Assembly (NCBI GenBank): GCA_030560485.1
Contig: JAKTTS010000101.1
Location: 1-36,896 of the forward strand
Length of the DNA stretch: 36,896 bases
Direction: 5' to 3'
Source: Ascoidea tarda (nom. inval.)
Taxonomy: Eukaryota > Ascomycota > Saccharomycetes > Ascoideales > Ascoideaceae
Below are positions 29,046-36,896 of the stretch, piece after piece. The first letter of the stretch is position 1; each line of letters begins with the position of its first letter. The translations under genes and the position numbers were made by a program. Below the pieces are notes generated by a model that was not told where the DNA came from, searched no databases, and saw only the letters and a list, made by a program, of their open reading frames with translations.

Positions 29046-29553
29046 TAAACTGGAAGTCGGATTAATAATTGTTGATAGTACTTGTGTGTGTTTTGTATAT
29101 TCAGATTATTGAGTTCTTTAATCTCGTGCACCAAAATCAAGTAGGTTTTAATTCCACTGGGTTAAGCTTAGCGAAATAGTTCCATATCGATTGACAGGAG
29201 TTTCATTTTATTAGTTTTCGAGTAGTTGCTTATTTTTCAGTTGCAAAGTCATCAAATTTCTCAGCTGCAAAACCCAGATGATGAGTCAAATCACCCGCGT
29301 GCTTCTGTTCTTTTGCCGAAGATTATATATCTCATTTGCCAGCAGTACTTTTTGATAAGAGGCTTATTAATGGAGCTTGATTGTTAGTTTTGTTGGTTAG
29401 AGATCTCACAAATACCATTTCTCACCAGAGATCGTTGGAGATCGTGTTTCCTTTAAATAGATTTGAATTTAACCTGTTTTTTTTCGTTTCACTGTTTTGG
29501 ATCTCAAATACTTTCTTTCCAAACTTTTGCCAAAACAAAACCATTTGCTAATA
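29046..29553. promoter_or_regulatory. Upstream DNA of the MCH5-like gene
   Basis: This is about 500 bp of AT-rich DNA between the NMA1 relic and the MCH5-like start. It may include remnants of the duplicated NMA1 body but shows no intact frame. The region just before the start is T-rich, with a long T-run at about 29477-29484. Confidence 0.35.
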
Positions 29554-31098
29554 ATGAGTCAAATGTCAGGATTGAACACTATAGCTCTAACAAACTTGGC
29601 TCCAATTTCCATTAAAGGATCCATTTCAAATTTCAACACTGCAACTCACTCGAATTTATCATTAACAGGCAACGGTTCTATTCAAAGTCATGTTAATCAA
29701 AGCAATAATGGCCATGACAATGCCCAAAACTCTTTAGGCTCTGCTCGAGCTATTGGCATCGAATCAGTTAATTCAAACAACTCAAACAACAACCAGCCTC
29801 TATTTTTCGATGATTATCCTGATGGCGGTTTGGCAGCCTGGTTGGTTGTTTTAGGCTCATTTTTTGGTTTGATAGTCAGTTTTGGTCTTACAAACTCATT
29901 AGGTGCCCTTGAAGCTTATATTGCGAAGCACCAATTAAAAAGCATTGATACCTCAACTGTTGGTTGGGTGTTTTCCATCCATTTAATGGTCACCTTGAAT
30001 GGCAGTATTTTATCCGGCGAGTTATTTGATAAAAATGGTCCTAGAATCCCATTGATCATCGGCACAATATTAACAACTACTGGTCTCATATTAACGGGAA
30101 ATTCAGAAACCGTCTACCAATTCATTTTATCATTTGGTATAGTGACTGCATTAGGTGTTGCTGTTGGTATTGCACCATTAATCGGAGTAATATCTCATTA
30201 TTTTGATAAAAGAAGAGGGATGGCAACCTCATTTGCGAGTATTGGTGGTTCCGTTGGTGGTTGTATTTTCCCCATCATATTGAGAACTCTTTATACTAAA
30301 GTTGGTTTTACATGGGCAATGAGAATTTTTGCTTTAATTTGTTGCACTTGCTATTTAATTGCTTTAGCTTTATTGAAACCAAGAATCTCTTATAAAGAAT
30401 TGAGACAGATTTATAAAAAAACCACAGTTGATAATAATCTTTCAAAATCAACTAGAAAGTTAATTTCTTTTTGGAATTACTTGAAAGGGAGTTTTGATTT
30501 CAGATCTGCAGTTACTGATCACAGATTCATGGCTTGTGTAATGGGAATTTTGTTTGCTGAATCTGGTTTGACAACTGCTTCAACATATTTTGCATCTTAT
30601 ACGATCCATCAAGGCATCAATGAAAACACTGCGTATTTTTTAATTACTTTGGTTAATTTGACTGGCATAGGAGGCAGGCTTGTTTGTGGCCTTTTATCTG
30701 ATAAATTGGGTAAATTTAATATTATGATAATAATGGTTTTCTTAGCAGGCGTATTCTGTCTTGTGATTTGGTTACCATTTGGGAATAAGTTAAATGGATT
30801 ATATTGCTTTGCAAGCTTTTATGGCTTCTCTTCTGCTTCAGTTTTGAGTTTGACTCCAGTTTGTGTGGGCCAAGTATCCAGAGTTGAAGAATTTGGTAAA
30901 AGGTATAGCACAATGTACTTTTTTGTTTCATTTGCTCAACTAGCTGCAATTCCATTAGGTGGTTTGATCATTGGAAAGGGTTCAAAATCTCAATATGATT
31001 GGTTCGTTGTTTTTATTAGTTTGCTTATGTTGTGTGGTTCATTATTTTTCATATTAACACGATATTTTACAGTCAAACTAAAATTCTGTAGATTTTAA
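29554..31098 (+). CDS. MCH5: MFS riboflavin-transporter-like protein (Mch5/Mch4-like)
   Basis: The 514-residue protein starts at ATG 29554; the open frame extends 19 codons further upstream but without an ATG. A Ser/Asn-rich N-terminus (1-85) is followed by YPDGGLAAWLVVLGSFFGL, the Mch4/Mch5 form of the family signature. About twelve membrane segments follow, with YFDKRRGMATSFASIGGSVGG and GGRLVCGLLSDKLGKFN in the expected loops. S. cerevisiae Mch5 is the plasma-membrane riboflavin transporter. Mch4 is a close relative, so the exact orthology is unsettled. Its stop codon falls inside an ATTTTA repeat. A decayed copy of its 3' end lies upstream. Confidence 0.75.
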   Translation: MSQMSGLNTIALTNLAPISIKGSISNFNTATHSNLSLTGNGSIQSHVNQSNNGHDNAQNSLGSARAIGIESVNSNNSNNNQPLFFDDYPDGGLAAWLVVLGSFFGLIVSFGLTNSLGALEAYIAKHQLKSIDTSTVGWVFSIHLMVTLNGSILSGELFDKNGPRIPLIIGTILTTTGLILTGNSETVYQFILSFGIVTALGVAVGIAPLIGVISHYFDKRRGMATSFASIGGSVGGCIFPIILRTLYTKVGFTWAMRIFALICCTCYLIALALLKPRISYKELRQIYKKTTVDNNLSKSTRKLISFWNYLKGSFDFRSAVTDHRFMACVMGILFAESGLTTASTYFASYTIHQGINENTAYFLITLVNLTGIGGRLVCGLLSDKLGKFNIMIIMVFLAGVFCLVIWLPFGNKLNGLYCFASFYGFSSASVLSLTPVCVGQVSRVEEFGKRYSTMYFFVSFAQLAAIPLGGLIIGKGSKSQYDWFVVFISLLMLCGSLFFILTRYFTVKLKFCRF

Positions 31099-31133
31099 TT
31101 TTAATTTTAATTTTAATTTTAATTTTAATTTTC
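31091..31133. repeat. ATTTTA hexanucleotide repeat at the MCH5 stop codon
   Basis: About seven ATTTTA units begin in the last codons of the MCH5-like gene and include its TAA stop. The decayed copy upstream lacks the array and the following roughly 60 nt. So either the array expanded in the intact copy or it was lost from the relic. Confidence 0.85.
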
Positions 31134-31265
31134 CTCATTTTATTATTTGTTTTTGTTTTCATAATCTCAGTTTCTGAATTAAGATTTTATGATTAAATTG
31201 AATAAATGAAACCCCCAGCGGTTTAGCAAGGAATCGGAAAACAAGAAATAATAAATATATTAATT

Positions 31266-32216
31266 TCAAATATAACTTCTATTTCTTTTATCTAAAACCT
31301 GATTAACAGGCTCGGACTCATTGACATATAAGTGGTGTTTTCTAATGTATTTGATGACTGAATTTGGTAAAAGATATCTTACTGACATATTCCTTCTTAA
31401 AAAAAGTCGAACTTTAGTTGAACTAATATCATTATAAATCAATTGTTTTATGACCAAGATATTTTTACGGTGTTGGTACAATATATCATGACCCAAAAGA
31501 AAACTTCTAACATCAGATCCAGTTCTTTCGACAATCAAGCAGCCATAATTTCCTAAAATGTGAGTTAAATCACTATCATCCCAAAGATCAGGCTCGCCCA
31601 TACTTTCAATTAAATCACCACCAGCTAATAGCATTATCTTGACGTTAATATTCTTCTCTATTTTTGGGTTATAAATCCCCCCTCTTTTTATATTAATTTC
31701 TTCATTAAAATGATCAAACACTAAAGCAGTCCTAGTATATTTAGGTTGCAACGATTCCCAGGCATCGACCATTAACCAACTACTTGTCCTCTCGCATGCC
31801 AATTCACACATTCTCACTCTATGAGGAGCACTAGCCAAACCCTTTTTATTATAATAATCAGAGACTGGAGAATAGTAGCCACCAACGACTTCATAGTTTG
31901 TATCTTCTCTAATCGAGTCTAGCGCCATTTCAAAGATTCTCAAGTGCAAATAGGTAACCGGAGAAAATGAACCACAACAAACAATAACCAAAGGAATTTT
32001 ATTTGAGTCAATTAATTCTTTTTGCAAGTGATGAGTGGGAAATTTATAATTTTCCAAAGATCTAGCTTGTCTTCTTATTCCCTTGGGCACTTCCTCTAAA
32101 TCAGCAGTCTGAAAGGTGTATCTTCTCCTTGCACTTACAGGATCGCTAAAATCACTGATATCGATATCAATATCAATATCGCTCTCGCTGGAACTGTTGC
32201 TTTCATTGCGCATCAT
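31266..32216 (-). CDS. NMA1: Nicotinamide/nicotinate mononucleotide adenylyltransferase
   Basis: This 316-residue enzyme joins NMN or NaMN with ATP to make NAD or deamido-NAD. Visible are the nucleotidyltransferase motif GSFSPVTYLHLR (82-93), VVGGYYSPVSD, HRVRMCELACERTSSWLMVDAWESLQ, KIMLLAGGDLIESMGEPDLW, LGNYGCLIVERTGSDVRSFLL and the ISSTKVR motif. All match yeast Nma1/Nma2, which are too similar to tell apart here. The N-terminus has Ser-Glu and a short Asp-Ile repeat. The frame is open 17 codons further upstream but has no ATG there, so the double ATG at 32216 is chosen. It is convergent with the MCH5-like gene. Confidence 0.95.
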   Translation of the reverse strand: MMRNESNSSSESDIDIDIDISDFSDPVSARRRYTFQTADLEEVPKGIRRQARSLENYKFPTHHLQKELIDSNKIPLVIVCCGSFSPVTYLHLRIFEMALDSIREDTNYEVVGGYYSPVSDYYNKKGLASAPHRVRMCELACERTSSWLMVDAWESLQPKYTRTALVFDHFNEEINIKRGGIYNPKIEKNINVKIMLLAGGDLIESMGEPDLWDDSDLTHILGNYGCLIVERTGSDVRSFLLGHDILYQHRKNILVIKQLIYNDISSTKVRLFLRRNMSVRYLLPNSVIKYIRKHHLYVNESEPVNQVLDKRNRSYI

Positions 32217-32732
32217 TGCTAGGATATAGAGCTGCTTGGTGACTAAATGGAAATCTATGTTTCTCAAATAACAGAAATCTTGTGAGTGGAAGAGATTTTA
32301 ACTTTTATAAATGAAACAAAAATCTAAAACAAATCTGAAAAAAATATTTTGCAACGATAGCAAGGCAGCCCTAGAGGAATTGGACAGACATCAGTAACAA
32401 CTCTAAAAGGGTGTGCTCTTTTGATAACACTAGGAGGTTGTATCTTTCCAACTTAAATCAGCTTTGAATAACTGCTTTTTAAAACAAAACCGAAGAATGG
32501 AGACATCTTAGACCCACCTGCGCTATCGGGACAACGTTCGCCTCAAAAGGAAAACACCTCCTGAAACAGAATACCGTACTTCTACAAGAGATCTGTATCC
32601 TGTTTTGAAAGCATGCATTCGTTTACACGGGTGTCAGAAAAAACCCTTTCTATGTCCAGTTCTATTCTGCTTTCTCGCTATTTATGGTGGTAGCAGAAAC
32701 CTATTTACATCCAATGGGGCCTCTTCGAGAGT
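32217..32732. promoter_or_regulatory. NMA1 upstream region
   Basis: This 516-bp stretch lies between the NMA1 start and the stop of the helicase-like gene. It is GC-richer in its right part (about 32500-32720), as are other presumed promoters in the window. No open frame or RNA gene is recognised. Confidence 0.4.
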
Positions 32733-35700
32733 CTAGTCAAGCCCAGATAGACCTAGTTTGATGACAGTCCTGTAGACATACATTATATCAAACTCGCTGC
32801 TTTCTGATTTGGGAACCATAAGTATCATCTCCTTTGGTTTTTTGGTCTCACGCGTCTTCAACATCACTTTCTGATTTTGGATTTTACTGTTCTCAATGGC
32901 TTTTAGTTCCTTTTCCCTTTCTATTCTTTCTTGTTTCTTTAATGTAGCAGCTGCTATCTTTTGCTTTCTTATTTCTTCAAGTTCTTCCAATTTGCTTTCC
33001 AACTCATTCTTCTTCTTTTCTTTTTCCTTTTTAAGTTGCCCCATTTTTATCAACTTTTTGAGTGTCTTTATCAGCCTGCTTTGAGTTTTCATTTCGTTCT
33101 CTATTTTATCATTAATTGATGTCAACGAAAATGAAATTACCTGGTTATTTTCTTTGGTTATTGTTTTGGATTCTGTCACTAGAATATGCTTATTTTCAAT
33201 CATTTTCTTATATTTGGTAATACTCATTTCCACATCAGGATCTATATTCAAGTAGTTTTTCAATTCTTCTTCAATCTTTTGAATCTCCGTGGTTATCTGT
33301 GTTATTTCTTTCATTTCTTGTTTATTTTCTTTTAAAATCTGCTCCTTTTGGTGTTCAAATTCATTATCAATTTTTTTTAGAGACTGAATGTACATATCAT
33401 CAATTTTTTCATCGTTATCATTTACAGATAATCCATTTTTATTTCTAATTAACTTTGATCCCATTATCACAATGTTATTCAAATCTGTTATTGTATCAAT
33501 ACCAAAAAATATCACTTTATCGAAAATGCTTGAAGAAAACTTTAAAGAATTTATAACTGATGATTTGCTTAAAAATATATCTGCTTTTTCTATATTATCA
33601 AAATCTTCCCTTCCAGAAATAACGCTTATTTTTTTATCTGAACAAAAATGTTCAAATTTTTCTTTAACCAGATATATCGAACATCCACTGGGTATTAAAA
33701 GTAAGAATTTCAAATCTTTATTGACTTTATTATTGAAAAACTTCTCAATATAATGATATATATAATCATGAGTTAAAGCACTTGTAGTCTTTTGAGAAAG
33801 TGTTATTCTTCTCTTTAAATAAAAATTTTCGAAATGTGTTGATTCTTCCATGTTTAACTCATTATACAATTCTTCATTTTTAGGAATAACAGGGATATTT
33901 AGATTTTCAAACTCCTTACTGGAGCTATTATTATCTATACTCATTGCTTTGAATCTAATTAAATTATTCAATTTTTTAACTAGACTCTGCTCAAAATCTG
34001 AATATAATGGTTTCCCAATAACGATACTCTCAAAAAAGTTGTTGGAACACATTATTTTCTCCCTTTTATTATTCTCTTTTTTAATGCCTTCAACTAAAGA
34101 GTATAACGCATCTGTATAGTCAACTGAATTTATAAATACAACATGCTTAAGTTTATTTACAACATTTAAATTATCAGATAGAAAGAAATTCAATAGTACT
34201 GAACAAGGCTCAAGTTTGTTTTTATTAAACTTGGCTTTTTTGTTTTTTTTAGTACTTGTTACTGTTTTCTGGTGATTGATTAATTGAATATCAGCATCAT
34301 CAATGAGTATATTTTCCAATTCCCCAATAGGAAAAGTCTTGAATAACTCTAAAGGATTTTCGTTAAAGCTGGAAAATATGTCCAACAATCTCGTTGGTGT
34401 TGTTATTAAAATGGATGGACGGTTTTTGCTGAAACGCTCTTTTTGTGCAGATTCTTCTTCTGAAGTTGATCTATATATGAATTGAACATGATTATTTTTA
34501 ATAATTTCGTTTAGTATAGCATTGTCATTATTGTCTAGTGAATTTTCTATATTAGTTTTATCATTTTCAATATTGTTTTCCTTATTTTCATTATTATTTT
34601 CATTATTATTTTCCTTATTATTTTCCTTATTATTTTCCTTATTATTTTCCTTATTTTCCTTATTTTCATTAGTATTTTCTTCGATAATTTCTTCGTTGAT
34701 TTCATTATTATCCTGTTTGTCATCACTTTTTTCAATAATCACTTTATTATTCATCAATTTATTAAATTCATTTTGATAATTTATTACAGATGCTGTTGAA
34801 TTGGCTATAATTATTGTTGAGAAAACTTTGGAGGAGGGATTCTTTTTATACATTCTTATGTGATCATTCAAAGCGTTGAGTAATAATATAAAAGAATTTC
34901 CATTTCCTTGTTCATTTCTGAATAACGATAGAGCTTTTCCTTGGCTTTTCTTATATTTCAAAACTGATAATATTCTTCTTTGAGATAAAGTTGGGGCAAC
35001 AACATTGGGAAAATTTTTGTTCATCAAGTTTAATAGTAAATTATCTATTTCATAAAATCTGAAACTATTAGTGAATAATGGATTGAACTTTCTTAATACT
35101 TTTTCTAGATTTGAAAATTCTGATTTTTTTTGATCATTATTATCGAGTTTATTTTTATCACCAATTCGATAAGTTAATGAATCAAAATAGTTTTGTTTGA
35201 TTTTTGAATTGCTAATTTTGATTTTATTTCCTAAAGATGATAGTTGATCATTTTTCAAAGTTGTATCTTTTTGATATGTTTGTGATATTTTTTTATCAAA
35301 AGAAAAATTTTTACTAGTTTTGCTTGATTCAAATTTTTTTTTGTATTTTTTTGAATCTGTACTATTGGAATCGAACTCATTATTGTATTTATCGAAACCT
35401 TTATTTGTTCTGTCAAATTTCCTATCACTTCTATCACTTCTGTCAAATCTCCTATCACTTCTATCACTTCTATCAAATTTCCTATCATTTCTGTCAAAAC
35501 TTTTATCATTTCTGTCAAATCTCCTATCACTTCTATCAAAATTTCTATCGCTCCTATCATTTCTGTCAAATTTCCTATCGCTCCTATCATTTCTGTCACT
35601 TCTATCACTTCTATCACTTCTATCATTTCTGTCAAAACTTCTGTTTCTGTCAAATTTCCTATCACTTCTATCACTTCTATCACTTCTATCATTTCTGTCA

Positions 35701-36269
35701 AAATTTCTATCATTTCTGTCAAAACTTCTGTTTCTGTCAAATTTCCTATCACTTCTATCACTTCTATCACTTCTATCATTTCTGTCAAAATTTCTATCAT
35801 TTCTGTCAAAACTTCTGTTTCTGTCAAATTTCCTATCACTTCTATCACTTCTATCACTTCTATCACTTCTATCACTTCTATCACTTCTATCAAATATTTC
35901 GTTACTTTTATCAAAATCTTGATGACTTTTAGAGTCTTTGGTATATTTAAAAGATTTTAAAGTAGGTTTGAGGTGACCATTTTCACAAGTATTTGAGTAT
36001 TTGTCGGCAGTATAATTTTTTTGAGAGTTTAATTGGCGAGATTCACTAACATGATCATTAAAGGTATCAGATTCTGGGTTATTTTTCTGATAATTGTGAT
36101 CTATAGGGTTTGTATTTGTCAGATTTTGAAATTCTGATTCTAATTCTGATTGCTGATGGTATATACTTTTGGTGCTGAAAAAGTAGACATTGTAAGTCTT
36201 TGAAAAGTTTCTGATAGAAAAGACTCTTGGTATAGGGTTTCTAGGACAACTTATTGATGCTCTGATCAT
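32733..36269 (-). CDS. Degenerate mitochondrial DEAD-box-like protein with Ser-Asp-Arg repeats
   Basis: This 1,178-residue protein opens with a basic presequence (MIRASISCPRNPIPRVFSIRNFSKTY). A 160-residue SDR/NDR/FDR repeat follows (126-287). The DEAD-box layout comes next: Q-motif PTLSQ (426-430), a motif I reading QGNGNS (454-459) in place of GSGKT, an Asn/Glu-rich insert (about 521-580), TPTR (624-627, motif Ib) and DDAD (657-660, motif II). The SAT motif is replaced by INS. A motif V-like DIFLSKSSVINSLKF occurs, but no HRxGRxxR motif VI is seen. The C-terminal 250 residues are charged coiled coil. Loss of the Walker lysine and motif VI suggests no ATPase activity. It may be a highly diverged Mrh4-type mitoribosome assembly factor, but orthology is unproven. 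Confidence 0.6.
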   Translation of the reverse strand: MIRASISCPRNPIPRVFSIRNFSKTYNVYFFSTKSIYHQQSELESEFQNLTNTNPIDHNYQKNNPESDTFNDHVSESRQLNSQKNYTADKYSNTCENGHLKPTLKSFKYTKDSKSHQDFDKSNEIFDRSDRSDRSDRSDRSDRSDRKFDRNRSFDRNDRNFDRNDRSDRSDRSDRKFDRNRSFDRNDRNFDRNDRSDRSDRSDRKFDRNRSFDRNDRSDRSDRSDRNDRSDRKFDRNDRSDRNFDRSDRRFDRNDKSFDRNDRKFDRSDRSDRRFDRSDRSDRKFDRTNKGFDKYNNEFDSNSTDSKKYKKKFESSKTSKNFSFDKKISQTYQKDTTLKNDQLSSLGNKIKISNSKIKQNYFDSLTYRIGDKNKLDNNDQKKSEFSNLEKVLRKFNPLFTNSFRFYEIDNLLLNLMNKNFPNVVAPTLSQRRILSVLKYKKSQGKALSLFRNEQGNGNSFILLLNALNDHIRMYKKNPSSKVFSTIIIANSTASVINYQNEFNKLMNNKVIIEKSDDKQDNNEINEEIIEENTNENKENKENNKENNKENNKENNNENNNENKENNIENDKTNIENSLDNNDNAILNEIIKNNHVQFIYRSTSEEESAQKERFSKNRPSILITTPTRLLDIFSSFNENPLELFKTFPIGELENILIDDADIQLINHQKTVTSTKKNKKAKFNKNKLEPCSVLLNFFLSDNLNVVNKLKHVVFINSVDYTDALYSLVEGIKKENNKREKIMCSNNFFESIVIGKPLYSDFEQSLVKKLNNLIRFKAMSIDNNSSSKEFENLNIPVIPKNEELYNELNMEESTHFENFYLKRRITLSQKTTSALTHDYIYHYIEKFFNNKVNKDLKFLLLIPSGCSIYLVKEKFEHFCSDKKISVISGREDFDNIEKADIFLSKSSVINSLKFSSSIFDKVIFFGIDTITDLNNIVIMGSKLIRNKNGLSVNDNDEKIDDMYIQSLKKIDNEFEHQKEQILKENKQEMKEITQITTEIQKIEEELKNYLNIDPDVEMSITKYKKMIENKHILVTESKTITKENNQVISFSLTSINDKIENEMKTQSRLIKTLKKLIKMGQLKKEKEKKKNELESKLEELEEIRKQKIAAATLKKQERIEREKELKAIENSKIQNQKVMLKTRETKKPKEMILMVPKSESSEFDIMYVYRTVIKLGLSGLD
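34530..34709 (-). repeat. Asn/Glu/Lys-rich coding low-complexity insert
   Basis: Repeated ENNKENN-type units (DNA period 12-15 nt) interrupt the helicase-like core between motif Ia and Ib. The tract is in frame and has no stops. It also leaves another frame open on each strand. It resembles polar inserts common in AT-rich yeasts. Confidence 0.8.
35409..35894 (-). repeat. Coding minisatellite (9-nt SDR unit, 87-nt higher-order unit)
   Basis: Residues 126-287 consist of SDR, NDR and FDR triplets. A higher-order 29-residue unit beginning KFDRNRSFDR recurs at residues 147, 176 and 205, which is 87 nt. The DNA copies look identical over long stretches, implying recent expansion. Because the 9-nt unit contains no stop in several frames, 200-codon frames appear on the opposite strand; these are artefacts. 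Confidence 0.92.
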
Positions 36270-36819
36270 GATAATCTTGTTGATATTGATGTGTGTTTTG
36301 AAAATGCGAGTCTATATTAAAGAAGCCTTTAATGATATCAGCATGATGGTGACAGTGAAATTTTCACTGATAATTTTTTTTGCTCGATTTTTTTTTTGGT
36401 GTTTTCGAGACCAGCGGTGCGGGTCGTGGATTTAAGTTTTGGGGTGGAATAAAAGATGGGCGGGAATAAGAAAATGCAATAAGAGATTGGAGAAAGTGGG
36501 ATAATTGGATAATTGGGTAATTGAGTAATTGAGTTGGTAACGATAGATCTATTCAAAGAGAAAACGATGTTTTTTTCTGTTTTAATGAAAGATAGAATGG
36601 GACAGGAATTTCAGAGGATTTGTAATGGTATACTCAATTTAAAAATGATGGAAGCTCGACAAGAAAGGAGTAGTTGCTAGCAAGCATTAGTAATTTCTTT
36701 GTTATTTTTATTGGGCAATTGATAATATATATGGTTTATATATGATTTGTATATGATTTGTATATGATTTGTATATGATTTGTATATAATTTTTATACGA
36801 ATTGGTTATAACGGGAAGA
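36270..36819. promoter_or_regulatory. Upstream DNA of the helicase-like gene, with an 11-bp tandem repeat
   Basis: This 550-bp AT-rich region includes four perfect TATATGATTTG units (36739-36782) plus flanking degenerate ones, close to one helical turn each. The repeat lies just after the stop of the gene at the right edge, so it may sit in that gene's 3' UTR. A short 72-codon frame (36338-36556) is not protein-like. Confidence 0.5.
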
Positions 36820-36896
36820 TTAGAATCTTTGAACGGTTTCATAAAAGGTTTTGCCTTGAATGAAAGCAATTTCCAATTCCAATTTAGTTGGTTGTC
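36820..36896 (-). CDS. 3' end of an unidentified gene (truncated by window edge)
   Basis: The minus strand enters from the right edge with an open frame of 24 codons and a stop at 36820-36822. It ends QPTKLELEIAFIQGKTFYETV-QRF. The alternating charged/hydrophobic text looks protein-like, and the other two frames are less so. The family is not recognised, and too little is present to be sure it is coding. Confidence 0.3.
   Translation of the reverse strand, partial: QPTKLELEIAFIQGKTFYETVQRF

Noticed and set aside
29497-29553. N-terminal extension of the MCH5-like protein
   Set aside because: The open frame begins at a TTG there; the first ATG is at 29554 and gives a normal N-terminus. The same reasoning moves the NMA1 start from 32267 to 32216.
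35255-35932. About 200-codon frames on both strands within the SDR repeat
   Set aside because: By-products of the 9-nt repeat in the helicase-like gene, whose own frame continues into recognisable motifs.

Overview
The window is nuclear DNA of a budding yeast (Saccharomycotina). It is AT-rich and gene-dense, mostly with single-exon genes. Three genes (YHM2, RSM18, COP1) carry one short intron near the 5' end, with GTATGT-like donors and TACTAAC-like branch sites. Typical yeast proteins are present: Cdc42, alpha-COP, Crh2/Utr2, Mch-family transporters, and a peroxisomal thioesterase ending in SKL. The genus cannot be fixed from this sequence. CTG codons are very rare, but the few seen fit leucine.

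Layout, left to right: an AAT microsatellite; CDC42 (-); a velvet-domain regulator (-) behind about 2.9 kb of upstream DNA with no convincing gene; a Pex11-like peroxisome protein (-); YHM2 (+, spliced); JHD1, a PHD+JmjC demethylase (-); RSM18 (+, spliced); COP1 (-, spliced, with a six-codon first exon); a 4.4-kb intergenic region; UTR2/CRH2 (+); RSM7 (+); TES1 (-); an MCH2-like transporter (-); a decayed MCH5-NMA1 relic; an MCH5-like transporter (+); NMA1/NMA2 (-); a long, degenerate mitochondrial DEAD-box-like protein with Ser-Asp-Arg repeats (-); and the probable 3' end of one more gene (-) at the right edge.

Gene themes are polarity and cell wall (CDC42, UTR2, velvet), mitochondria (YHM2, RSM18, RSM7, the helicase-like protein), peroxisomes (Pex11-like, TES1), secretion (COP1) and transport/NAD metabolism (MCH2, MCH5, NMA1). 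No tRNA, rRNA, transposon or CRISPR array was recognised.

The most striking signals are these. (1) A 1,628-nt stretch before the UTR2 start has no ATG at all and only about 5% G over its last 1.35 kb. Shorter ATG-free leaders precede CDC42, the velvet gene, COP1 and YHM2. (2) A velvet-domain protein occurs in a yeast. (3) A fossil duplication of the 3' ends of MCH5 and NMA1 lies just upstream of the intact pair. (4) A mitochondrial DEAD-box-like protein has lost its Walker A lysine and carries a recently expanded coding minisatellite. (5) The same CACGTG-N5-CACGTGC double E-box occurs at two distant intergenic sites. (6) A strong G-quadruplex motif lies upstream of COP1.
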